From Natrinema salinisoli (GTDB lineage: Archaea; Halobacteriota; Halobacteria; Halobacteriales; Natrialbaceae), in assembly GCF_020405205.1 (NCBI RefSeq), contig NZ_CP084470.1, forward strand, positions 310,001 through 374,000: a stretch of DNA of 64,000 nucleotides, given 5' to 3'. This document shows, in pieces, positions 54,122 through 61,975 of this stretch. Below the pieces are notes generated by a model. It was not told the DNA's origin. It saw only the letters and a program-made list of their open reading frames with translations, and ran no database searches. A program made the position numbers and the translations under genes. Each line of letters begins with the position of its first letter. Position 1 is the first letter of the stretch.

Positions 54122-56311
54122 CTACTGTCTCGTGTCGTCGAGATCGGGCAACGGATCGGAAAGCGCGCTCGTTTGTCCGTCGCGTTCGCGGTCGACCGTC
54201 TCGAGTGCCTCCTCGAAGTGCGTAGCGGTAATATCGATTTTCCCGGGATCCGCATCCGGAGTACCGACGTACTGCCGGACGGCGACGGACGCAGCCTCGC
54301 GACAGACGGCTTCGATGTCGGCACCGACGTAGCCGTCGGTTCGTTCGGCGAGAGTTCCGAGATCGACGTCGTCGGCGAGAGGGCGGTCGCGCGTGTGAAC
54401 CGCAAAAATCTGGCGGCGCGCGTCCTCGTCCGGAGCGTCAACGTGAATGTGGCGATCGAACCGTCCGGGACGCATCAGCGCATCGTCAAGAAGGTCGGGA
54501 CGATTTGTCGTCGCGATGACGACGACGTCTTCCAGTTCTTCCAGCCCGTCGAGTTCGGTCAGCAGCTGTGAAACGACGTGTTCACCGACGCCGGCGTCGG
54601 TGCTGCCGCCGCGTTCGGCTGCGATCGCGTCGATCTCGTCGAAGAAGACGACCGACGGTGCGTTTACCCGTGCCTTTTCGAATATCTCACGGATCCCTCG
54701 TTCGGACTCGCCGACGTACTTGTTCAAGAGTTCCGGCCCCTTGATCGAGATGAAGTTCGACTGGGCCTCGTTGGCCACGACTTTCGCTAACAGCGTCTTA
54801 CCCGTTCCCGGCGGCCCGTACAGCAACACGCCTTTGGCCGGTCGAAGCGCGACCCGATCGAATGCAACGGGGTGTTCCAGCGGCCACTGGACGGTCTCGC
54901 GGAGCCGTTGGGTCGTTTCAGCCAGTCCGCCGACGTCGTCCCAGGTCGCATCCGGCACTTCCACGAACACCTCCCGAAGCGCCGAGGGATCGATGGTACG
55001 GATCCCGACGTCGACGTCGCTCGACGTTACATCGAGCGTCTCGAGAACGGCTGCATCGACCGTACCGTCGGTACCCTCGGGGTCGAGTCCGTTTCGCCGA
55101 AGCGCCTGTATCGCCGACTCGCGAATCAACCGTTCGAGATCAGCCCCGACGAATCCGTGGGTTCGTTCTGCGATCCGATCGAGATCGACGTCATTGGCCA
55201 GGGGAACACCCTCCGTGTACACGTCGAGTATCTCCCGCCGGTCATCTCGATCCGGAACCGGAACCTCGATCTCACAGTCGAACCGACCGGGACGGCGAAG
55301 CGAGGAATCGAGCGTCTCGGGGCTGGCCGTCGCCCCGACGACGGCAACTCTCGATCGGGGGTCGTGGTCGTCGAGTACGGAGACGAGCCTCGCGACCCGT
55401 CGGTGACCCCGTTCGCCGCCTAAATCGTCCGTCAGCACGTCCAGATCGTCGACAAACACTATCGCCGGCGCATTCTCCTCCGCTTGGGCCATCGCTGTCT
55501 CGAACGGATCTTCCCCGTCGGGGTCGAGCGAAACGACATCGGACCCTCGAACTGTTACAAGCGTAACGTCCGCTTCGTCAGCCAGCGCTCGAACGAGCGC
55601 CGTCTTTCCCGTCCCGGGCGGCCCGTACAGGAGGACACCGTGGGGCGGATCGATATCCAACGTCCGGAACAGTTCGGGATTCGCTAGCGGGAGTTCGACG
55701 AGTTCCCGTACCTGATCGATGGCCGCGTCGAGCCCCCCGATTTCGTCGAACCCAGTCGTCGATTCGACCGGCGGAACGAGCGACGACCCGTCGATCGACG
55801 AGCCCGAGAGCCGAACGGTCGTCCAATCGCGGACGACGACCGAACCGGACGGTTCGGTTTCGGCGACGTGAACCGGAACGCCGTGACTGGTAGCAGCGGT
55901 ATGTCCGGCACCGGAGTTCGGATCGTCCCCGACAGCAATCGTCTGCCCGGCCATCAGGACACGATCGACGAGCGCGTTCGTGAGATCGATGGCGATTTCC
56001 TCCGTCACGTCTGGGGGAAGCGAGAGCGTCAGTTGATCGGCTTCCCTCGCATTAGCTCCCTCAACTGATACCGTCTCACCGATATCGGCCCCCAAGGATT
56101 GTCGAAGCGATCGCGGGAGTCGAACTTCGCGTTCGTTCATCGTCTCACTCGTTCCGGTCCGGGCTCTGGTAGCGACCGTTTGTTCGCCTGAAACGACTCG
56201 AACAGGATCCCCATCGGCGACCTCGAGTTCCTTCATCGCGGTCGCGGTAAGCGTGGCGACAGCATCAGTGGGAGACTCCGAGCGAAGTGCCGCTTTGACG
56301 GTGAACTCCAT
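54122..56311 (-). CDS. CDC48/VAT-like double AAA+ ATPase, copy 2
   Basis: This 729-aa paralogue of the ATPase at 47150-49318 has the same domain order (N domain, D1, D2). D1 has an intact Walker A (GPPGTGKTALVRALADEA), but Walker B reads VFVDDLD, with Asp in place of the catalytic Glu. The finger region RRPGRFDCE is present. D2 is intact (FFDEIDAIAAERGG) and nearly identical to copy 1 even at DNA level from about 54264 to 54985. It is divergent from the 308-aa gene and dehydrogenase 2 and is followed by the ferredoxin gene. The C-terminal tail (SALSDPLPDLDDTRQ) differs from copy 1. Confidence 0.9.
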   Translation of the reverse strand: MEFTVKAALRSESPTDAVATLTATAMKELEVADGDPVRVVSGEQTVATRARTGTSETMNEREVRLPRSLRQSLGADIGETVSVEGANAREADQLTLSLPPDVTEEIAIDLTNALVDRVLMAGQTIAVGDDPNSGAGHTAATSHGVPVHVAETEPSGSVVVRDWTTVRLSGSSIDGSSLVPPVESTTGFDEIGGLDAAIDQVRELVELPLANPELFRTLDIDPPHGVLLYGPPGTGKTALVRALADEADVTLVTVRGSDVVSLDPDGEDPFETAMAQAEENAPAIVFVDDLDVLTDDLGGERGHRRVARLVSVLDDHDPRSRVAVVGATASPETLDSSLRRPGRFDCEIEVPVPDRDDRREILDVYTEGVPLANDVDLDRIAERTHGFVGADLERLIRESAIQALRRNGLDPEGTDGTVDAAVLETLDVTSSDVDVGIRTIDPSALREVFVEVPDATWDDVGGLAETTQRLRETVQWPLEHPVAFDRVALRPAKGVLLYGPPGTGKTLLAKVVANEAQSNFISIKGPELLNKYVGESERGIREIFEKARVNAPSVVFFDEIDAIAAERGGSTDAGVGEHVVSQLLTELDGLEELEDVVVIATTNRPDLLDDALMRPGRFDRHIHVDAPDEDARRQIFAVHTRDRPLADDVDLGTLAERTDGYVGADIEAVCREAASVAVRQYVGTPDADPGKIDITATHFEEALETVDRERDGQTSALSDPLPDLDDTRQ
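54264..54985. repeat. long direct repeat, AAA+ D2 region, copy 2
   Basis: Counterpart of 47279-47990, offset by about 6995 bases, which equals the spacing of the other duplicated genes of the dehydrogenase module. Confidence 0.75.
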
Positions 56312-56499
56312 TCGGTCTGTATTTTCGTCGCCATCTACATCAACCCGTGGGTATTGTTATCACCCATGTCCGTTCTCCCACGATTGGATGGAAAATTGTG
56401 CGAATATTCGAAATGAAATATTACAAATTGTCCCGTAAGCAGATATATGCCGTTAGTGATAACATTTAATAGCCGAGACTAGGTGTGATAGAACACCTC
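56312..56499. promoter_or_regulatory. divergent promoter region, unit 2
   Basis: This AT-rich spacer lies between AAA+ copy 2 and the 308-aa gene. A TATA-like tract (AGATATATGC, 56441-56450) is about 50 bases before the chosen ATG at 56500. Position and spacing resemble the spacer of unit 1, but I see no long conserved operator shared by the two. Confidence 0.4.
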
Positions 56500-57426
56500 A
56501 TGGGTAGGTCATACAAACCACAAATCACCGCTCGAGAGAGGGGAAAACTGACAACACAATTAGGGGTCGCCGAATCGAGCGTCGACTCGGAGCCGACGCT
56601 CGAGGAACTCCGAGACGTGATCGATTCGGGAACGGATTCGCAGTTCGCGACGATGGGCGAGTCCATCCGAAGCGATCTAACGGGGAAGCTCGAGGGAGAC
56701 GTCCTCGAGTCGGCGATTTCCGACCTCGAGGAGGCGTTCGAAGGCGCTGAAACGGTTCGTGAAACCGGTGTCCCTGCCAGACACGGCCCCGGAGACGAGG
56801 GGGTAGACGAACTCTACCGCGAGTTGATTGACCCCATCTGGGATGCCTACGATCATCTCGTCGATGTCGGCCTCTTTGAGAGTCTCGAGGAGAACCTGCC
56901 GGCGTTTACGGCGGAACACATCGATCATACGGCAAGAGAAGTAGTGAACGCGGACGGGTTGCTCGACGACCTGACCGACTGCGGCTTCGACGACCGCGAG
57001 CGGACGGCACTACTCCTGACCGTCGTCGACAATAACACGCGTCTCTCTCGGTGGGTTCCCACGCGGGACATCCCCGACGGAGTCGAATTCAACGTCGACT
57101 ACGTTCCACCGCTGTATCACCGAGCTATCGGCGGGGGATTACTGTGGATCAAGGCACTCGATAGGCATCTCGTCCAGAAGGAAATCCTCCTCACCGAGGA
57201 CATCCTTGACAACGCGTTCTGGCGGACGAAAGCGATCCTCGGGGGAGTCTACCTGTTCCTCCGGGCCGTCCGAGATATAGCCACGACTGACGGGGAGTTG
57301 ACCGACGGCCAACTGGTCGCCGCGCTCAGTGCGGGAGCCGCGATTACCATCGTCAACATGGAAGAACTGATGCAGGAAGTGTTCTGGCTCCACGAGGAGA
57401 AACGAGCGCCGTCATCGGCACGATAA
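56500..57426 (+). CDS. conserved helical partner protein of PQQ dehydrogenase, copy 2
   Basis: This encodes about 308 aa from ATG 56500 (MGRSYKPQITARERGKLTTQ); GTG 56485 is an alternative. It is homologous along its whole length to the 313-aa protein of unit 1: for instance RWVPTRDIPDGVEFNVDYVP, then PLYHRAIGGGLLWIKALDRH, and LTDGQLVAALSAGAAITIVN. The family is unknown to me. Retention of the gene directly before the dehydrogenase in both units (21 bases here) shows that the two products are functionally tied. Confidence 0.8.
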   Translation: MGRSYKPQITARERGKLTTQLGVAESSVDSEPTLEELRDVIDSGTDSQFATMGESIRSDLTGKLEGDVLESAISDLEEAFEGAETVRETGVPARHGPGDEGVDELYRELIDPIWDAYDHLVDVGLFESLEENLPAFTAEHIDHTAREVVNADGLLDDLTDCGFDDRERTALLLTVVDNNTRLSRWVPTRDIPDGVEFNVDYVPPLYHRAIGGGLLWIKALDRHLVQKEILLTEDILDNAFWRTKAILGGVYLFLRAVRDIATTDGELTDGQLVAALSAGAAITIVNMEELMQEVFWLHEEKRAPSSAR

Positions 57427-57447
57427 CGACACTAACGAGATTCAACA

Positions 57448-59172
57448 ATGGCAGCAGAAGATCAAGAAGACAAAGCCGTCAAGGCCGCAAGCGAAACGAT
57501 CGTCGAAGAGACCGACCTCGGATATCAGGTGTTCAACGCTCCGGACGAGTCGGTTCTCGACCAGCACGACACCGATCGAATCCCCCGGTTCGACGTCACA
57601 CAGGAGATGCTCGACGAGGGGAGCGGAGACCCCGAAAGTTGGCTGATGTTCGCCAACAATTACGAGGGACACCGCTACGCGACGGCCGACGTCATCACGC
57701 CGGATAACGTCGACCAACTCGAACTCGAGTACGAGATGACGGTCGGCGCGAACTCCAGCATGGAAGGGTCGCCCGTCATCGTTCCGGGCGATCCGCCCGT
57801 AATGTATCAGACGAACGGACCGAGTCACGTGAAGGCGATCGACGCCCGCGAGGGGGAGACCCTCTGGAGCTACACCTATCCCGCGCCCGAGGACGCGGTG
57901 CTGTGCTGTGACGATAACAACCGCGGCGTCGCCGTCTGGGAGGACAAGATCTACATGACCTCACTGGACTCCGGCGTCCAAGCGCTCGATCGCTACACGG
58001 GCGATGAGCTCTGGTACACGTCCACCGCGGACTACAAGGAGGGGTACTCCGCGACGTGGGCTCCAATCGTGTACGATGGCATCCTGTTCACCGGGAGCGC
58101 CGGTGGGGAGTACGGCGTGCGCGGGTTCCACTGTGCGATCGATGCGGAAACCGGGGAAGAACTCTGGCGGATGCACCCCTGCCCCGAAGAGGAGTACATC
58201 GGCGACTCGATCAAGCAGTCCGGCGGCACCAACTGGATGAGTCCGACGCTCGATACGCAGCGTGAACTGCTCTACTTCAACGTCGGCAATCCGAGCCCGG
58301 ACTTCAACGGCACCGTCCGACCGGGGCCGAACCGCAACACGTGCTCGACGATCGCGGTCGACATCCACACCGGCGAGATCCAGTGGTCCCACCAGGAGTC
58401 CGCACACGACATCTGGGACTACGACTCCGCACAGATGCGAATGATCCTTCGCGACGTGGAAATCGACCACCGCGACTACGAGGGAGATATCGTCTACAAC
58501 GCCGGGAAGACCTCGTGGACCTACACCATGCATCCGGATACCGGCGACCTGCTCGTGCGTGGCGAACCCATCACTCAGCAGATCAACTTCATGAAGATGG
58601 TGCCCCACGTCGACGAGGAGCGCGAGTACGTCATGCTGCCGGGACTGCTCGGCGGGCAGGACTGGCAGCCGTCGGCGTACGATCCCGGGACTGGTCTGTG
58701 CTACCATAAGGTGCTCAATACGCCCCACTCGGTAAAGTGGCGCAGCGAAGAGTACAGGCCCGGAGAAAAGTTCTGGGGCGGCGTCGTCGACGTCGAACCC
58801 GACGAAGAGGACGTGCCGGACGACTACAACGGCCACATCAGTGCTATCGCCGCAGTCGACCCCACCACAGGACAGGTCGTCTGGCGCGACTGGATCGACA
58901 GCGACCGGTACCTCTGGGGAGGGACGATGACGACTGCTACCGGCCTCCTGTTCGCCGGGACACAGAACGGAAACATGGTCGCCTACGACTCCGAGAACGG
59001 CGAGCGGCTCTGGGAGTTCGATCTCTCAGACAAGGCTATCGGCGGTGATCCGGTCAGCTGGTACGATCCCGGGACCGAGAAACAGTACGTCGCGATCCAG
59101 GTCGGCGGCAGCGGCTTCGTCGGTCGCGGGCCGCGCGGTGACAGACTCGCCGTCTTCTCGCTTGAAGCGTAA
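57448..59172 (+). CDS. PQQ-dependent alcohol/methanol-type dehydrogenase, copy 2
   Basis: This 574-aa paralogue of the dehydrogenase in unit 1 has the same active-site set: vicinal Cys153-Cys154, Glu221, Trp263, Asn281, and Asp324 with Asp326 (IWDYDSAQ). It therefore also carries the lanthanide-type second Asp. Heme motifs and signal peptide are absent. Differences cluster in the region after the active site (HPDTGDLLVRGEPITQQINF against DAETGQLITRSDPGVQQLNM), which may alter substrate range. A HEAT-like protein gene follows 64 bases downstream. Confidence 0.92.
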   Translation: MAAEDQEDKAVKAASETIVEETDLGYQVFNAPDESVLDQHDTDRIPRFDVTQEMLDEGSGDPESWLMFANNYEGHRYATADVITPDNVDQLELEYEMTVGANSSMEGSPVIVPGDPPVMYQTNGPSHVKAIDAREGETLWSYTYPAPEDAVLCCDDNNRGVAVWEDKIYMTSLDSGVQALDRYTGDELWYTSTADYKEGYSATWAPIVYDGILFTGSAGGEYGVRGFHCAIDAETGEELWRMHPCPEEEYIGDSIKQSGGTNWMSPTLDTQRELLYFNVGNPSPDFNGTVRPGPNRNTCSTIAVDIHTGEIQWSHQESAHDIWDYDSAQMRMILRDVEIDHRDYEGDIVYNAGKTSWTYTMHPDTGDLLVRGEPITQQINFMKMVPHVDEEREYVMLPGLLGGQDWQPSAYDPGTGLCYHKVLNTPHSVKWRSEEYRPGEKFWGGVVDVEPDEEDVPDDYNGHISAIAAVDPTTGQVVWRDWIDSDRYLWGGTMTTATGLLFAGTQNGNMVAYDSENGERLWEFDLSDKAIGGDPVSWYDPGTEKQYVAIQVGGSGFVGRGPRGDRLAVFSLEA

Positions 59173-59236
59173 CCCGCTGATCCCCGTTTTTGGCCAAGTA
59201 CTATCTGCAGCGACACGGACGATACGACCACCACTC

Positions 59237-59992
59237 ATGGCAATCAAAGACATCAGCGCGGTAGACGAACTCGAGCGAATCGTCCGGGACGACCCGACGG
59301 TTCTCCCCGAGGTGAACGAACAACTCGACAGCCGGCTCGCCAGCGACGAACTGAGCGAGCGTATGGACGCCGGGCGGGCGTTACGTGCGGCGGCCAACGA
59401 GGACCCCGAACTGGTCGCCCCCTACGAGGAGACGTTCGTTTCGTTTCTCTCCGAGGAGAGCGGTTCGCTTCGGCTGTCCGGGGCCGTCGGTATCGCCGAA
59501 CTCGCCAGTATCGAGCCGAAACGGGTCTCCGGTGTCGCACCGCAACTCGTCGACGTGCTCGAGGAGACGGTTGCACCGGCCATCGAAGAAGCGGTGATAC
59601 GGTCGCTCACTCGGATCGGAATGGCCGACCCCGAAGCGGTCGCGGACGCCGACCCGGTCGTTGCCGAGCGATTGCCGGACGCAACGTTACCGACCCAGAC
59701 GGTCATCACTCGATCGTTCGTCGGAGTGGTTCGAGAGGAACCACACCTGTTCGACGAAACCATCGCGGCGTACGCGACACTCATCCAGTCCGATCCGGAA
59801 CGAACCGTTCGGTTCGCTGCCGAAGCACTCGCCGACGTCGCATCGGCGGACCCGACCGCACTGCCACCGCTCGAGTCCGTACTCGACCGCATCGAGGAAC
59901 TCGAGGCTCACGTCGACGCCGATCCGCGACCGGACGCCGGAACGGAAATCAAAGCAGCCGCCCGGACGCTGCGCAGCGTCAAAACGGCCTGA
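59237..59992 (+). CDS. HEAT/ARM-like repeat protein
   Basis: This encodes about 251 aa from ATG 59237 (MAIKDISAVDELERIVRDDP). The codons before it in the same frame are antisense-like and unlikely to be used. Pairs of helices recur with the pattern A-x-x-A-L-A-x-x-A-x-x-D-P (GRALRAAANEDPELVAPYEE, GAVGIAELASIEPKRVSGVA, AAEALADVASADPTALPPLE), as in HEAT solenoids. Such proteins bind other proteins. It follows dehydrogenase 2 in the same direction and converges with a ferredoxin gene, which suggests a docking role. Unit 1 has no equivalent. Confidence 0.75.
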   Translation: MAIKDISAVDELERIVRDDPTVLPEVNEQLDSRLASDELSERMDAGRALRAAANEDPELVAPYEETFVSFLSEESGSLRLSGAVGIAELASIEPKRVSGVAPQLVDVLEETVAPAIEEAVIRSLTRIGMADPEAVADADPVVAERLPDATLPTQTVITRSFVGVVREEPHLFDETIAAYATLIQSDPERTVRFAAEALADVASADPTALPPLESVLDRIEELEAHVDADPRPDAGTEIKAAARTLRSVKTA

Positions 59993-60078
59993 CTCGGACA
60001 ACGCACTGATCGATTCGAAGCTGATCACGCCGTGATCGGGTTGCCAGCAGGTGGTCGTGGCCTCTCAATCTATTGGGA

Positions 60079-60537
60079 TCAGCCACCACCCGGATTCCCG
60101 TCCGCTTCCGGAGCCGCGTTGAAAACCATCTGAAGCGTATCACTTTCGGGCTTAGAGACGCAGGTGAGTCGCAAATTCCGCTCCTCGACTTCCTCGTCGG
60201 AGAGGGCAAGATTCATGTCCATCTCTGCCTCACCGCTCTTTAGGACCGCCGTACAGACGTTACAGGTGCCGGATCGGCACTGGGACCCCCACTTCAGGTC
60301 GTTCTCCTCGGCCGACCGCAGAAGCGTTTCGGTCCGATCGATCTCTATTTTCCCGTGATACCGCTCGCTGAGGTTCTCCTCCGCGGCTTTCTCGAAGAGA
60401 TCGTCGTCCTCGACGCTCCAACCGTTCCTGACGACGGCCCGATAACTGAGATACTCCAGTTCCACTGGCGGTAAATCCTCCCCATTGTCGGCGGTCTCTT
60501 TCGCCCCTGGCCCTACTGCGGGGAGCTCGATATCCAT
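60079..60537 (-). CDS. plant-type 2Fe-2S ferredoxin, copy 2
   Basis: This encodes 152 aa. Cluster ligands are CRSGTCNVC (C-x4-C-x2-C) and the distal Cys in LTCVSKPESDTL. The halobacterial segments GEAEMDMNLALSDEEVEERN and LFEKAAEENLSERYHGKIEI are conserved with copy 1, although the tails differ (Gly/Pro-rich here). The N-terminal VELEYLSYRAVVRNGWSVED is shared by both copies and is not usual in other ferredoxins, which suggests a dedicated pair for this locus. It converges with the HEAT-like gene. Confidence 0.9.
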   Translation of the reverse strand: MDIELPAVGPGAKETADNGEDLPPVELEYLSYRAVVRNGWSVEDDDLFEKAAEENLSERYHGKIEIDRTETLLRSAEENDLKWGSQCRSGTCNVCTAVLKSGEAEMDMNLALSDEEVEERNLRLTCVSKPESDTLQMVFNAAPEADGNPGGG

Positions 60538-60652
60538 ATGCTATGCTATCGTCACACACAGTTATAATTTTTCGCGACAGCCATCTCAGTCTGGAATTGT
60601 AATATATCTCGTCCGATAGCGTTCAGGCTGTCTCCTCGAGCGTACTGTTCGA

Positions 60653-61420
60653 TCACTCGGGGGCAGTGCCAACGACGATGACATAGCCGTCCTCACGCTC
60701 GACTACGGTACTGACAGTGAGTCCGGCATCAGCGACTAATTCGCTCCAGTAGGTTGCCGGTGAGGCATCCTCGTCGTGTGGGTACGGAAGCGCGAGTACC
60801 CCAACTGTCCCACCGGGTGTACAGACGCGGCGTGCTTCGGTAAGCGTCTCGCGGGCATCAGTCGCCGAGAGGTCGTGGAGCACGCGACAGAGCGTGACGA
60901 TGTCGACGGTATCTTCCTCCAACGGGATACGTGCGGCGTCCCCCCGCATCGGCGTCACCTCGACGCCAGCGAGCCGCGCGTTCCGGCTCGCTAATTGCGG
61001 TCCGTTGCCGAGGATGATTCGATCATCGAACACGTCGACCGCGAGAAGCGAGCAGCGCTCGGGGATAGCGGGTGCAAGCCCGACGAGGGATCGCCCGGTC
61101 CCACAGCCGATGTCGAGCATCCGTTCGGACTCCGAAAGCGGGATTTCGGCGGCCAGTGCGTCGTACTTTTCGCGGTCGAGTACCCAGGGTGGGGGGGATA
61201 GCAGTGACGTTGCTGCCGATCGGACTGTTGCACCTCCCCAGAGGAATAATACGAGGGTAACTGCGATCACAGTACTTCTTCGAGTTCGACGTTCGGACTG
61301 TCCGATGGCGAGCCCGGCGCTAATCGCCAACAAACCCAACAGCAGTCGGCGCCCCCGTTCCCGCCAGTGATACAGTCCGAAGTTATACCAGTGCAACGGG
61401 GTCGTTTCCCCGCCGCTCAT
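60653..61420 (-). CDS. membrane-anchored SAM-dependent methyltransferase
   Basis: This encodes 255 aa. Two hydrophobic segments near the N-terminus (LLLGLLAISAGLAIG, STVIAVTLVLFLWGGATV) anchor a class I methyltransferase domain with motif I MLDIGCGTGRSLVGLAP. It continues LLAVDVFDDRI, then VDIVTLCRVLHDL and VCTPGGTVGVLALPYP. The substrate is unknown. The gene overlaps the end of the preceding DUF4242-like gene (ATGA), so the two are co-translated. It is divergent from nothing and ends about 110 bases from the ferredoxin start. Confidence 0.82.
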   Translation of the reverse strand: MSGGETTPLHWYNFGLYHWRERGRRLLLGLLAISAGLAIGQSERRTRRSTVIAVTLVLFLWGGATVRSAATSLLSPPPWVLDREKYDALAAEIPLSESERMLDIGCGTGRSLVGLAPAIPERCSLLAVDVFDDRIILGNGPQLASRNARLAGVEVTPMRGDAARIPLEEDTVDIVTLCRVLHDLSATDARETLTEARRVCTPGGTVGVLALPYPHDEDASPATYWSELVADAGLTVSTVVEREDGYVIVVGTAPE

Positions 61421-61713
61421 TCTCCGGACAACGGTTCACCTCGACGCGTGATTTTCGTTGCCGGAAGTCCGGCTCGGTCAGCGTGTTCGCGGACTGCGTC
61501 CTCACTCTCCGCGCTGTAATGACAGAACGTCCCGACGACCTCTTCGTCGTCATTCGTCATTACCTCCGAATCCACCCAGCGAATGTCGACACCCTCATCG
61601 CGGAGTTCCTTTAGCGCCTCTCCGGATTGCTCCGCTGCCGCGTCCAGTTCGTCGGTCGTAATCGGTTCCGGAAGCTCTCTCAGGATCAGGAAGTCGTCCG
61701 TTGGTGAACTCAT
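61417..61713 (-). CDS. DUF4242-like small protein
   Basis: This 98-aa protein resembles the DUF4242 (SCO4226-type, nickel-binding ferredoxin-like fold) family: FLILRELPEPITTDELDAAA, then VDIRWVDSEVMTNDDEEVVG, then TFCHYSAESEDAVREHADRA, and GLPATKI. The pattern W-x-x-S with a following C-x-Y-x-A is characteristic. One member of the family is known to bind nickel, but the cellular role is unclear. It is translationally coupled to the methyltransferase gene. Confidence 0.7.
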   Translation of the reverse strand: MSSPTDDFLILRELPEPITTDELDAAAEQSGEALKELRDEGVDIRWVDSEVMTNDDEEVVGTFCHYSAESEDAVREHADRAGLPATKITRRGEPLSGE

Positions 61714-61975
61714 ACGTCAACCATACACACGATTCATGTATTTGTAATACTTTCGGACGTTCGTATCTCGATTCTCAATCCCTCGGCCTCATCAGACAGT
61801 CGAACCTGAGCAGCAGGCCGCCGAGACCAGTCGCCTCCGAGTCCGGGGGAGCAATCCTCTCACAGTTCGGGTTGTCGTACCGACGAGACGAGTCTAGCCG
61901 GAGTACGAGGACGATTCAGATTGTAGGGACCGTCGATACTGGACACGACTAGCAAAGCGAGCTCGAGTCACGCGC
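61714..61975. other. spacer between DUF4242-like gene and binding-protein gene
   Basis: About 260 bases. It is AT-rich next to the DUF4242-like start, where the promoter of that gene should be. The remainder is more GC-rich and has no convincing frame. Nothing else is seen. Confidence 0.4.

Noticed and set aside
47150-56311. The two AAA+ genes as ordinary proteasome-regulatory or general CDC48 housekeeping copies
   Set aside because: Altered D1 motifs and their strict divergence from dehydrogenase gene pairs make a dedicated role more likely, although a general role cannot be excluded.
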